From the NCBI GenBank assembly GCA_017621085.1, contig JAGATW010000075.1, positions 1 to 32,572 of the forward strand: DNA of 32,572 nucleotides, given 5' to 3'. A program made the translations under genes and the position numbers. How positions within the stretch are numbered: position 1 is the first letter of the stretch; every line of letters begins with the position of its first letter. The DNA comes from Clostridia bacterium (GTDB taxonomy: Bacteria; Bacillota; Clostridia; Oscillospirales; CAG-272). Below, piece after piece: positions 24,180-31,679 of this stretch. The notes beneath the pieces were generated by a model. It made no database searches, had not been told where the DNA came from, and was given only the letters and a program-made list of their open reading frames with translations.

Positions 24180-24866
24180 ATGTTAATAGGCGGATTTCAA
24201 AAAATGACAATGCTTGACTATCCTACAAAGATAGCTTGCACAATTTTTACACACGGCTGTAATTTCAGATGCCCATTTTGTCACAATGCAAGGCTTGTTG
24301 TAAGGGAGCCTGATTTGTTTGATGAAAATGAAATTCTTTCCTATATTAATAAAAGGCGTGGTGTTTTGGACGGTGTTTGCATAAGCGGTGGCGAGCCTAT
24401 GCTACAGGGTGACCTTTTTGATTTTATGAAAAAGGTAAAGGATATGGGTATGCTTATTAAGCTTGATACAAACGGTTATTTTCCCGATAAGTTAAGTGAT
24501 GCCATTAATTCAGGTCTTGTTGACTATGTGGCAATGGACATTAAAAACTGCAAGGACAAGTACGCTCTTACCGCAGGTCTTGACAATATGGATATTTCAA
24601 AAATCGAAAAAAGCGTTGATATTTTAATGTCGGGAAAAATAGATTTTGAATTTAGGACAACTGTAACTCGTGAATTACATTCTCCCGCTGATTTTGTAAA
24701 AATCGGTGAGTGGATTAAGGGAAATGAAAAATACTATATACAGAGCTTTATAGACAGTGGCGAGCTTATTGAAAACAGCTCTTCTCCCCTTGATATGCAA
24801 GGCTTAGAAGCACTTAAAGAGGCTGTTTTGCCCTATGTTCCTAACACATTATTAAGAGGGGTTTAA
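24180..24866 (+). CDS. nrdG: Anaerobic ribonucleotide reductase activating protein (radical SAM)
   Basis: 228 residues from the ATG at 24180, preceded by GAAGGGGG; the TTG at 24162 lies upstream of this site. The radical-SAM cluster motif is CNFRCPFC (C27, C31, C34), followed by SGGEPML. MLDYPTKIACTIFTHGCNF is the usual N-terminal pattern of this class. It uses S-adenosylmethionine and a [4Fe-4S] cluster to make the glycyl radical on NrdD, encoded 134 nt downstream. The stop codon touches the first NrdR box. An NrdG2/pyruvate-formate-lyase activase-like activase is the alternative, but the neighbourhood settles it. Confidence 0.93.
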   Translation: MLIGGFQKMTMLDYPTKIACTIFTHGCNFRCPFCHNARLVVREPDLFDENEILSYINKRRGVLDGVCISGGEPMLQGDLFDFMKKVKDMGMLIKLDTNGYFPDKLSDAINSGLVDYVAMDIKNCKDKYALTAGLDNMDISKIEKSVDILMSGKIDFEFRTTVTRELHSPADFVKIGEWIKGNEKYYIQSFIDSGELIENSSSPLDMQGLEALKEAVLPYVPNTLLRGV

Positions 24867-24881
24867 CACAACATTTAGTGT
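24866..24881. promoter_or_regulatory. NrdR box 1
   Basis: ACACAACATTTAGTGT matches the known NrdR consensus ACACWATATATWGTGT at 14 of 16 positions. It begins at the last base of the nrdG stop codon. Confidence 0.85.
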
Positions 24882-24897
24882 TGCTTTTGAAAAAATA

Positions 24898-24913
24898 ACA
24901 CAATATCTTGTAT
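24898..24913. promoter_or_regulatory. NrdR box 2
   Basis: ACACAATATCTTGTAT matches the NrdR consensus at 14 of 16 positions. It lies 32 bp (three helical turns) from box 1, the spacing known for NrdR operators, and just upstream of the nrdD -35 element. Confidence 0.87.
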
Positions 24914-24920
24914 TTTCCTC

Positions 24921-24949
24921 TTGACAAACTTTAACAAAAGTGATAGAAT
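24921..24949 (+). promoter_or_regulatory. Promoter of nrdD
   Basis: TTGACA (24921-24926), 17-bp spacer, TAGAAT (24944-24949); an AAAGGAGA ribosome site precedes the ATG at 25000. Confidence 0.88.
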
Positions 24950-24999
24950 AGTTGTGCGACACAAATTTGAAAAAATAAAGATTAAAAAAGGAGAAAATT

Positions 25000-27372
25000 A
25001 TGTACAACGTTATTAAGCGTGATGGCAAAAATGTTAGCCTTGACCTATCCAAGATTAGCAGAGCCATCGTACAAGCATTTGAGGCTTGTGAAAAAAATTA
25101 TCATCAAGATGTAATTGATTTCTTAGTTTTGAAGGTAACTGCTGAGTTTGCTCCAAAGGTTGAGGACAACTCTATTACAGTTGAAAACATTCAGGACAGC
25201 GTTGAGTCTGTTCTTATTAAGGCTGGCTACGATGATGTTGCTAAGGCATACATTCTTTATCGTAAGCAAAGAGAAAAGCTTCGTAACCTTAGCTCAACAA
25301 TTCTTGACTATAAGGAAATTGTTGACAACTACCTAAAGATTAATGACTGGAGAGTTAAGGAAAACTCCACTGTTACTTATTCTGTTGGTGGTCTTATTCT
25401 TTCAAACTCCGGCGCTATTACAGCTAACTACTGGTTAAGCGAGGTTTACGATGAGGAAATCGCAAACGCACACAGAAATGCAGATATTCACATTCACGAC
25501 CTTTCAATGCTTACAGGCTACTGTGCAGGTTGGTCACTTAAGCAGCTTATTCAAGAGGGTCTTGGTGGCGTAACAGGTAAGATTACCTCTGCTCCTGCTT
25601 CTCACTTATCCACACTTTGCAACCAAATGGTTAACTTCTTAGGTATTATGCAAAATGAATGGGCAGGTGCTCAGGCATTTAGCTCATTTGATACTTACCT
25701 TGCTCCATTTGTAAAGGTTGATAACCTTTCATACAGAGAGGTTAAGCAATGCATCCAATCCTTTATCTACGGTGTAAATACTCCTTCTCGTTGGGGTACA
25801 CAGGCTCCATTCTCTAACATCACTCTTGACTGGACAGTTCCTGCTGACTTAGCTGAGCTTAACTGTATCATCGGTGGTAAAGAGGTTGACTTTAAGTACA
25901 AGGATTGTAAGGCAGAAATGGATTTGATAAACAAGGCGTTTATCGAAATTATGATTGAGGGCGACGCAAACGGTCGTGGCTTCCAATACCCAATTCCTAC
26001 CTACTCAATTACAAGCAACTTTGACTGGAGCGAAACCGAAAACAACAAGCTCCTATTTGAAATGACAGCTAAGTATGGTACACCATACTTCTCTAACTAC
26101 ATTAACAGTGATATGGAGCCAAGCGACGTTCGTTCTATGTGCTGTCGTCTTCGTCTTGACCTTCGTGAGCTTCGTAAGAAGTCCGGTGGCTTCTTCGGCA
26201 GTGGTGAGTCCACAGGCTCTGTTGGTGTTGTAACAATTAATATGCCAAGAATTGCTTATCTTGCAAAGGATGAAAAGGATTTCTATGCTCGTCTTGACAG
26301 ACTTATGGACATTTCCGCTCGTTCACTTAAGATTAAGCGTACTGTTATTACTAAGCTTCTTGATGAGGGCTTGTACCCATACACAAAGAGATACTTAGGC
26401 ACATTTAACAACCACTTCTCTACAATCGGTCTTGTTGGTATGAACGAGGCTTGCTTAAATGCAAACTGGGTAAAGGAAGACCTGACACACGAAAAGGCTC
26501 AAGAGTTTACAAAGGATGTTCTTAACCATATGAGAGAGCGTCTTTCTGACTACCAGGAGCAATATGGCGACCTTTACAACCTTGAGGCTATTCCTGCTGA
26601 GTCAACCTCATATCGTCTTGCTAAGCATGACCTAAAGAAGTTCCCTGAAATTATTAATGCTTCTACCGGTAAGGGTGGTACACCTTACTATACAAACTCC
26701 TCACACTTGCCTGTTGGCTACACAGAGGATATCTTTACAGCTCTTGATATTCAGGATGAGCTTCAAACACTTTACACATCAGGTACAGTATTCCACGCAT
26801 TCTTGGGTGAAAAGCTTCCTGACTGGAAGAGTGCTGCTAACCTTGTTAAGAAGATTGCTGAAAACTACAAGCTTCCATATTATACTCTTTCCCCAACATA
26901 CTCTGTATGTAAGAACCACGGTTACTTAACAGGTGAGCAATTTGTTTGCCCTGAGTGTGGCGAAAAGACAGAGGTTTACAGCCGTATTACAGGCTACTAT
27001 CGTCCTGTTCAAAACTGGAACGACGGCAAGAGCCAGGAATACAAGGACAGAGCTGTTTACGACATTAAGAACTCAAAGCTAAAAAGAGATGGCAAGCCAA
27101 CAGAAACTGTTGAAATTTCAAGCGAATGTGATTGTGTTGGCGCACAGCCAAACGGCGTATATCTTTTCACAACTGCTACTTGCCCTAACTGTAAGATAGC
27201 TTGTGCCCTTCTTGAAAAGGCAAACATTCCATATGTAAAGCTTCTTGCAAATGAGCATGTTGAGCTTTCTAAGAGCTATGGCATTAAGCAAGCTCCTACA
27301 CTTGTTGTAGTAAACGACGGAAGCGTTGAAAAATACACAGGTCTTTCTGATATTAAGAAATATTTGAACTAA
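25000..27372 (+). CDS. nrdD: Anaerobic ribonucleoside-triphosphate reductase with fused C-terminal glutaredoxin-like domain
   Basis: 790 residues. 1-95: ATP-cone allosteric domain (VIKRDGKNV start). About 110-670: glycyl-radical barrel with Cys381/Cys382 (SMCCRL) at the catalytic loop, zinc site Cys637-x2-His640...Cys650-x2-Cys653, and the radical Gly665 in RITGYYRPV. About 670-715: a linker with CDC (710/712). About 716-790: a compact glutaredoxin/NrdH-like domain with the redox motif TCPNC (Cys728, Cys731) and QAPTLVV (cis-Pro). It makes dNTPs from NTPs without oxygen. Family knowledge: some NrdD enzymes use glutaredoxin or thioredoxin instead of formate as reductant; the covalent domain and the downstream flavoprotein suggest that mode here. 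Codons are strongly biased to C-ending Asn/Asp/Tyr, as in highly expressed genes. Confidence 0.95.
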   Translation: MYNVIKRDGKNVSLDLSKISRAIVQAFEACEKNYHQDVIDFLVLKVTAEFAPKVEDNSITVENIQDSVESVLIKAGYDDVAKAYILYRKQREKLRNLSSTILDYKEIVDNYLKINDWRVKENSTVTYSVGGLILSNSGAITANYWLSEVYDEEIANAHRNADIHIHDLSMLTGYCAGWSLKQLIQEGLGGVTGKITSAPASHLSTLCNQMVNFLGIMQNEWAGAQAFSSFDTYLAPFVKVDNLSYREVKQCIQSFIYGVNTPSRWGTQAPFSNITLDWTVPADLAELNCIIGGKEVDFKYKDCKAEMDLINKAFIEIMIEGDANGRGFQYPIPTYSITSNFDWSETENNKLLFEMTAKYGTPYFSNYINSDMEPSDVRSMCCRLRLDLRELRKKSGGFFGSGESTGSVGVVTINMPRIAYLAKDEKDFYARLDRLMDISARSLKIKRTVITKLLDEGLYPYTKRYLGTFNNHFSTIGLVGMNEACLNANWVKEDLTHEKAQEFTKDVLNHMRERLSDYQEQYGDLYNLEAIPAESTSYRLAKHDLKKFPEIINASTGKGGTPYYTNSSHLPVGYTEDIFTALDIQDELQTLYTSGTVFHAFLGEKLPDWKSAANLVKKIAENYKLPYYTLSPTYSVCKNHGYLTGEQFVCPECGEKTEVYSRITGYYRPVQNWNDGKSQEYKDRAVYDIKNSKLKRDGKPTETVEISSECDCVGAQPNGVYLFTTATCPNCKIACALLEKANIPYVKLLANEHVELSKSYGIKQAPTLVVVNDGSVEKYTGLSDIKKYLN

Positions 27373-27377
27373 AAATT

Positions 27378-27404
27378 TAAGGGTGTTGGTTGCCAACACC
27401 CTTA
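27378..27404 (+). terminator. Intergenic hairpin between nrdD and the reductase gene
   Basis: A 12-bp stem TAAGGGTGTTGG/CCAACACCCTTA (27378-27389 with 27393-27404) with a 3-nt loop and a short T-rich tail. It sits 6 nt after the nrdD stop and 14 nt before the next start, so it may be a partial terminator or mRNA processing/stability hairpin. Confidence 0.6.
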
Positions 27405-27418
27405 TTTAAGGAGATTAT

Positions 27419-28324
27419 ATGTACGATATTATAGTAATCGGCGCAGGTCCTGCCGGTCTTACTGCTGCACTATATGCTTTAAGAGCAAATAAAAGCGTTT
27501 TAGTTCTTGAAAAAAGTGCCTTTGGTGGTCAAATTACATTTTCACCAAAGGTAGAAAATATTCCCGGCTTTGTTTCCTTAACAGGTAATGAATTTGCCGA
27601 CAAAATGGTTGAGCAGGTTATGGAGCAGGGGGCTGAAATTGACCTTTGCGAGGTTTTGGAAATTAAGAATGGAGATATCAAAACTGTTATTACTGACTCG
27701 GGAGAGTATGAGGCTAAGGCTGTTGTTATTGCAACAGGCGCTAAGCATCGCTTACCCGGTATTGAAAGAGAAACAGAGTTTATAGGAAACGGTATTTCCT
27801 TCTGCGCTGTTTGTGATGGTGCTTTTTACGAGGGCAAGGACGTTTGCGTTCTTGGTGGTGGAAACTCTGCTTTACAGGAGGCGCTCCTTTTGTCTGACCT
27901 TTGTAATAAGGTTTACGTTGTTCAAAACCTTGAAAAGCTAACAGGCGAAGGCAAGCTTGCCGATATGCTTTACCAAAAGAGTAATGTTGAAATTATTACA
28001 AGTACAGTTATTACCTCTCTTATAGGAAACGAGGAATTAAAGGGCGTTACCATAAAGAGTGATAATGGCAATACAAGAGATTTGATGGTTGAGGGCTTGT
28101 TTGTAGCAATAGGACTTATACCACAAAATGAAATGTTTAAAAACGTATTACCTCTTGATAGCTATGGCTATGCAGATGTTGACGAAAGCTGTAAAACAGC
28201 AACTAAGGGTATTTTTGTAGCAGGCGACTGTCGCAAAAAGCGTGTTCGTCAGGTTGCAACTGCTTGCTCCGATGGAGCAATTGCATCTCTTGCTGCCTGC
28301 GATTATATCGAGGGACGAGGCTGA
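27419..28324 (+). CDS. Thioredoxin-reductase-like flavoprotein
   Basis: 301 residues. FAD site GAGPAGL (8-14), GGQI, the redox-active CAVC (Cys129, Cys132), second nucleotide fold GGGNSA (146-151) and C-terminal FVAGDC with RQVATACSDGA. It lacks the HRRxxxR motif that binds the NADPH phosphate in E. coli TrxB: the aligned stretch is VVQNLEKLTGEGK (167-179). It therefore may use NADH or ferredoxin, like the pyridine-nucleotide-independent clostridial thioredoxin reductases, although those also lose the GxGxxA motif kept here. A strong ribosome site (AAGGAG) precedes the ATG. Only 46 nt separate it from NrdD, so reduction of the fused glutaredoxin domain is the likeliest job. Confidence 0.85.
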   Translation: MYDIIVIGAGPAGLTAALYALRANKSVLVLEKSAFGGQITFSPKVENIPGFVSLTGNEFADKMVEQVMEQGAEIDLCEVLEIKNGDIKTVITDSGEYEAKAVVIATGAKHRLPGIERETEFIGNGISFCAVCDGAFYEGKDVCVLGGGNSALQEALLLSDLCNKVYVVQNLEKLTGEGKLADMLYQKSNVEIITSTVITSLIGNEELKGVTIKSDNGNTRDLMVEGLFVAIGLIPQNEMFKNVLPLDSYGYADVDESCKTATKGIFVAGDCRKKRVRQVATACSDGAIASLAACDYIEGRG

Positions 28325-28374
28325 CACCTTAGGGCAAAACCAAAGCTCAAAAATAATATAGTAAATAAAAATAT

Positions 28375-28402
28375 AGGTGTACTGACAACGGTTAGTACAC
28401 CT
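28375..28402. repeat. Hairpin repeat, same stem as at 14965
   Basis: AGGTGTACT/AGTACACCT stem (28375-28383 with 28394-28402, extendable by 2 bp each side) after the reductase gene. The stem is identical to the one at 14965-14991, and flanking A/T-rich sequence is similar. It may act as a terminator, though the T-run is weak. Confidence 0.6.
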
Positions 28403-28483
28403 ATTTGCGTTCATTTGTAAATCGCTTAGGTTGAAAAGCAAAGCTTTTCTCCTTCTTATTATAATTTTTTGGTTTTTATTTCC

Positions 28484-28528
28484 GTTCTCCCACCTCGACG
28501 TACGAAGTACGCCTATCAGCGTGAGAAC
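28484..28528. repeat. Nested palindrome in the gap after the reductase gene
   Basis: A 45-nt structure: outer arms GTTCTCCCAC/GTGAGAAC (one mismatch/bulge) and an inner hairpin CGTAC-GAA-GTACG (28499-28511). The 269-nt gap 28325-28592 holds no convincing gene; the reading frames that cross it have no ribosome site and low-complexity composition. Confidence 0.5.
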
Positions 28529-28592
28529 GAAAATTTTTGCACCTAATCTGTCAAGCCTTGCTTTTCTTTTGATGGGGGGAAGGCTTTTGCTT

Positions 28593-29396
28593 TTATTGAG
28601 CAATTGCTACTGCTTCAGCTTGTTGTATCGGCTTACTTACCTTTTTCTTGATTAAGAAATAAATATAATAGAAAAGTGAAATATAAATAAGGAACAATAC
28701 TACAACTATTATTGGGTAGAGGATTTGGTTACCGTTTACAAGGTTATAAAAGATGTCGTATGGTGTGCCGTCCCCTCTCATTAAGAACATATAGTTATAA
28801 TCAATGGTAATGTTGGCTATATAGGCAAGGACGCAAAAGCTGCCTAAAATGCCAAAGCTGATGAATATATTTTTCTTTTTCATGCTTGCCATACCTGAAA
28901 TTACTATGTAAAGGGACGCAAAGCCTGAAATTGTATGTGTTATGCCCGACACTACATTATCAAAGGACATAACAGGGTAGCTACCGTAGTTATTGCCTGC
29001 CCCATATGTACCCATAATAGCGCCTAAAATACCAAAAATAAATACAAAGTCAAGAGCACTTTCTCTTATTCTTCCCTTTGCAAAGGCTGCAAGGGGGATT
29101 GTGATTAATTGAATACTGCAAAGGAATAGTGGTAGGTTATAAATCCAATCCAATGGGTTGCTTGATCTTATGCACAAAAGAACTATTTTAAAAAGCTCAA
29201 AGGAATCAATTAATATTGCTGATATAATTAAAACCTTGTTCTTTTTACTTTCATCCGAGTGTCTGTATTTTCTACCGAGCCAAATTGCCAAAGCAACCAT
29301 TGCCACCATAAGCAAGGTAACAAAAAGCAGGTGTTGCCAGGACATAAAGCCCTCTGGCTCTCTTTCATATCCACCAAAGCCAAAAAATTCCTTCAT
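28593..29396 (-). CDS. YwaF-like (TIGR02206-type) integral membrane protein
   Basis: 267 residues with about seven membrane helices. NLPLFLCSIQL, the long middle helices and a NYMFLMRGDGTPY-like loop near residue 200 are the typical blocks of the YwaF/TIGR02206 family. The function of this family is unknown; the conserved polar loop suggests a ligand or ion. ATG at 29394-29396 with GGAGAG upstream. Single-gene unit on the minus strand, divergent from the amidohydrolase. Confidence 0.7.
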   Translation of the reverse strand: MKEFFGFGGYEREPEGFMSWQHLLFVTLLMVAMVALAIWLGRKYRHSDESKKNKVLIISAILIDSFELFKIVLLCIRSSNPLDWIYNLPLFLCSIQLITIPLAAFAKGRIRESALDFVFIFGILGAIMGTYGAGNNYGSYPVMSFDNVVSGITHTISGFASLYIVISGMASMKKKNIFISFGILGSFCVLAYIANITIDYNYMFLMRGDGTPYDIFYNLVNGNQILYPIIVVVLFLIYISLFYYIYFLIKKKVSKPIQQAEAVAIAQ

Positions 29397-29548
29397 TATT
29401 TCTCTCCTGTGAACTTTTTTGTCAAATTTTAAACAATTTTATCACATATTGTTAGGAATTTGTTAAAAAATCCCAATAATTAACATTTAAGACACAATTA
29501 AAGGTCTTAAGATTTGATTTAAATTTGCTTGCTTTTTTTATTGTTGCA

Positions 29549-29577
29549 TTGACTTTATGCTTCCTTTGTTGTAAAAT
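29549..29577 (+). promoter_or_regulatory. Promoter of the amidohydrolase gene
   Basis: TTGACT (29549-29554), 17-bp spacer, TAAAAT (29572-29577), about 29 nt before the ATG. It lies within the upstream extension of the open frame, supporting the start at 29606. Confidence 0.75.
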
Positions 29578-29605
29578 GTTATTAGCAATTTTTCGAGGTG
29601 ATTTT

Positions 29606-30712
29606 ATGTCAAAATATTTAGAAAAGCAATTCCCCTTAGTTGAAAATGGTTTTGATGGCCATATACATATGCACAGATGGATTGATGAGGAAACAGGCGA
29701 GGAGTTTTTACACGGACTTGAAGGATACAGAAAAGAGTGTAATCTTAAGTATATTGCTCTTGCTCCACTTCCATCAGGTAGGCACGTTCCTGTTTTCCGT
29801 GATGTTAGCAATAACATTATTTGTGCATTTTACAAGCTTTTAAATGAAAATACCTTTTCATACGGTGGCTTTATTTACCCTACATACCCTGCAACCAACG
29901 AAAATATGGCAGGGATGTCCTTGTTAGAGCAATATAAGGAGCTTAAGGAGATTGGCTTTGATGGTATAAAAATGCTTGAGGGTAAGCCGAATTTATATAA
30001 AATGGTAAACAACCCATTAGACAGTGAGTTTTTTGCTCCTGTTTTTGAAAAAATGGAAAAGGACAAAACGTATATTCTTATGCACGCCTGTGACCCACAT
30101 CAATTTTGGGTTGATGTTGACGAGGAATGCAAACAGAAGGGCTGGTTTTACGGGGACGGCACTTACCCAAGTGATGATGAAATTTATGCTCAAATAGATA
30201 ATGTGCTAAGAAAATATCCAAAATTAAACCTTTGTCTTGCCCACTTCTTTTTCTTGTCTGAAAATCCCGAAAAACTATCAAATATGCTTGATACCTACAA
30301 GAATTTAACAGTTGACCTAACTCCCGGTGGGGAAATGTATATTGGCTTTGATAAACGCAAGGACTACTTTAAGGACTTTTTTGTAAAGTATGATGATAGA
30401 ATTTGCTTTGGCACAGATATGGACTTTCCTGCACGTGGGGAGAGTGGTATTTGGCTATGCGACAGAGTTTATCGCTATCTTGCAACAAATGAAACACTTT
30501 CCTCCTTCGACGACCATATGCTACAGGGTATTCAAATTCCAACATCAAGCTTACAAAAAATATTCTCACAAAATCTTTTAAATAAGTTAGGTGGCTCACC
30601 AAAGCCAATAAACAAGGAAGCCTTAAAGAGATACATTGAAAAGTATAAGCACCTAATTATTGACAAGCGACTAACTAAAAGAATTGAGGATTTGTCTAAA
30701 GAATATCTATAA
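29606..30712 (+). CDS. Amidohydrolase-2-family metal hydrolase
   Basis: 368 residues from the ATG at 29606 (CGAGGTG upstream); the frame extends to 29525 but that part is the promoter. Amidohydrolase TIM-barrel features: DGHIHMH (metal-binding HxH) near residue 18, GIKMLEGKP with a Lys in the place of the carbamylated or metal-bridging Lys, MHACDPHQFW (His), CLAHFFF (His) and the metal/catalytic Asp in CFGTDMDFP. Family knowledge: PF04909-type hydrolases or decarboxylases of amide or carboxylate substrates. Substrate cannot be inferred. Single gene with its own terminator. Confidence 0.75.
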   Translation: MSKYLEKQFPLVENGFDGHIHMHRWIDEETGEEFLHGLEGYRKECNLKYIALAPLPSGRHVPVFRDVSNNIICAFYKLLNENTFSYGGFIYPTYPATNENMAGMSLLEQYKELKEIGFDGIKMLEGKPNLYKMVNNPLDSEFFAPVFEKMEKDKTYILMHACDPHQFWVDVDEECKQKGWFYGDGTYPSDDEIYAQIDNVLRKYPKLNLCLAHFFFLSENPEKLSNMLDTYKNLTVDLTPGGEMYIGFDKRKDYFKDFFVKYDDRICFGTDMDFPARGESGIWLCDRVYRYLATNETLSSFDDHMLQGIQIPTSSLQKIFSQNLLNKLGGSPKPINKEALKRYIEKYKHLIIDKRLTKRIEDLSKEYL

Positions 30713-30719
30713 ATTACAA

Positions 30720-30752
30720 AAAACACCTTCTCCTGTGGTGAGAAGGTGTTTT
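30720..30752 (+). terminator. Terminator after the amidohydrolase
   Basis: A 13-bp stem AAAACACCTTCTC/GAGAAGGTGTTTT (30720-30732 with 30740-30752), followed by a T-rich stretch. Confidence 0.9.
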
Positions 30753-30778
30753 ATTTTATTCTACAGCTGTTAATCCTG

Positions 30779-30988
30779 CGTAGGTTACTAACAGATAATT
30801 CAATTTTTGAAAATCAAATTAGCAAAACTATGATGGAATGCTCAAAAAAATCGGTTTTGCTTTTAAACTCGCAAAAAATAGGCGAGGCACAGCTTAACAC
30901 ACTATGTACACTTAATAGCGTTGATTTTGTAGCATCAGAAAAGGATTTGTCAGACAAATTCCCTGAATATAAGGAAAAATTTATTTAA
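30779..30988 (+). pseudogene. DeoR-family regulator, C-terminal remnant
   Basis: An open stretch of about 69 codons reading LLTDNSIFENQISKTMMECS, then VLLLNSQKIGEA (like the DssKfG motif), TLNSVDFVASEKDLSDKFPE. This is the end of the DeoR sugar-sensing domain. No HTH and no start with a ribosome site are present, and the upstream part runs into the previous gene's terminator, so the N-terminal two thirds are gone. It ends 13 nt before ybaK, which suggests that the lost gene formed an operon with it. Confidence 0.65.
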
Positions 30989-31001
30989 CAAGGAGATTTT
31001 T

Positions 31002-31475
31002 ATGTCAATAGAAAGAGCAAGAAATTATTTAAAGGAATATGGCTTAGATAAAGATATTATGGAGTTTGATGTTTCCTCGGCAACTGTTGCAATGGCAGCG
31101 CAAGCCCTTAATTGTAAAGAGGCAGAAATTGCAAAAACACTTTCCTTTATGGTTAATGATGAGCCGATTTTAATAGTTGCAGCAGGAGATTGCAAGGTAG
31201 ATAACAGCAAATTTAAATCAGAGTTTTGCACAAAGGCAAAAATGCTTTCCTTTGAGGTGGTTGAAGAGTTAATAGGTCACGCAGTTGGTGGCGTTTGCCC
31301 CTTTGGAGTAAACGAGGGAGTTAAAATTTACTTAGATGCTTCCTTAAAAAGCCACGAAGCAATTTACCCTGCCTGTGGTAGCTCTAACAGTGCCATTAAA
31401 TTAACTCCCGAAAAATTAGAGTCAATTACCAAATACGAAAAATGGGTTGACGTTTGTAAAAGCACTCAAGCATAA
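31002..31475 (+). CDS. YbaK/EbsC-family aminoacyl-tRNA deacylase
   Basis: 157 residues of the YbaK/ProX editing fold: an N-terminal helix, STVAMAAQ-like VSSATVAMAAQALN, EIAKTLSFMV (conserved Lys), the IVAAGDCKVDNSKF loop, and GHAVGGVCPFG. Family knowledge: hydrolysis of mischarged Cys-tRNA(Pro) or Ala-tRNA(Pro), i.e. proofreading in trans. AAGGAG lies upstream of the ATG. It follows the DeoR remnant and is followed by a stem-loop with a T-run. Confidence 0.88.
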   Translation: MSIERARNYLKEYGLDKDIMEFDVSSATVAMAAQALNCKEAEIAKTLSFMVNDEPILIVAAGDCKVDNSKFKSEFCTKAKMLSFEVVEELIGHAVGGVCPFGVNEGVKIYLDASLKSHEAIYPACGSSNSAIKLTPEKLESITKYEKWVDVCKSTQA

Positions 31476-31540
31476 AACGGGGAAATGATGTCATCCCCTA
31501 CAATTATAGATATTAGACTGTGTAGGCATAAAAAATCACA

Positions 31541-31588
31541 CCTTTTGGGGTGTCTGCGATAAAGCAGGTGCCCCAAGATATTTTTTTA
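31541..31588 (+). terminator. Terminator after the YbaK gene
   Basis: An imperfect stem between CTTTTGGGGTGTCTGC and GCAGGTGCCCCAAG, with loop GATAAA, followed by TTTTTTT. Confidence 0.7.
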
Positions 31589-31625
31589 ATACCAAAGTCG
31601 TTTTAATCAAAGCATTTATTCATTA

Positions 31626-31654
31626 TTGAAAAACACTGAAAAATATGATATAAT
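31626..31654 (+). promoter_or_regulatory. Promoter of the small membrane protein gene
   Basis: TTGAAA (31626-31631), 17-bp spacer, TATAAT (31649-31654). The -35 overlaps an in-frame TTG, so that TTG cannot be the start. Confidence 0.85.
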
Positions 31655-31679
31655 ACATCCAAGAAAGGCGGTGAAAATT

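Noticed and set aside
28484-28528. Integron attC-like recombination site
   Set aside because: The outer arms do not carry the GTTRRRY/RYYYAAC core bases and no integrase or cassette array is nearby.
28148-28655. Reading frames on both strands across the gap after the reductase gene
   Set aside because: They overlap known genes, have no ribosome binding site and show low-complexity, palindrome-driven composition.
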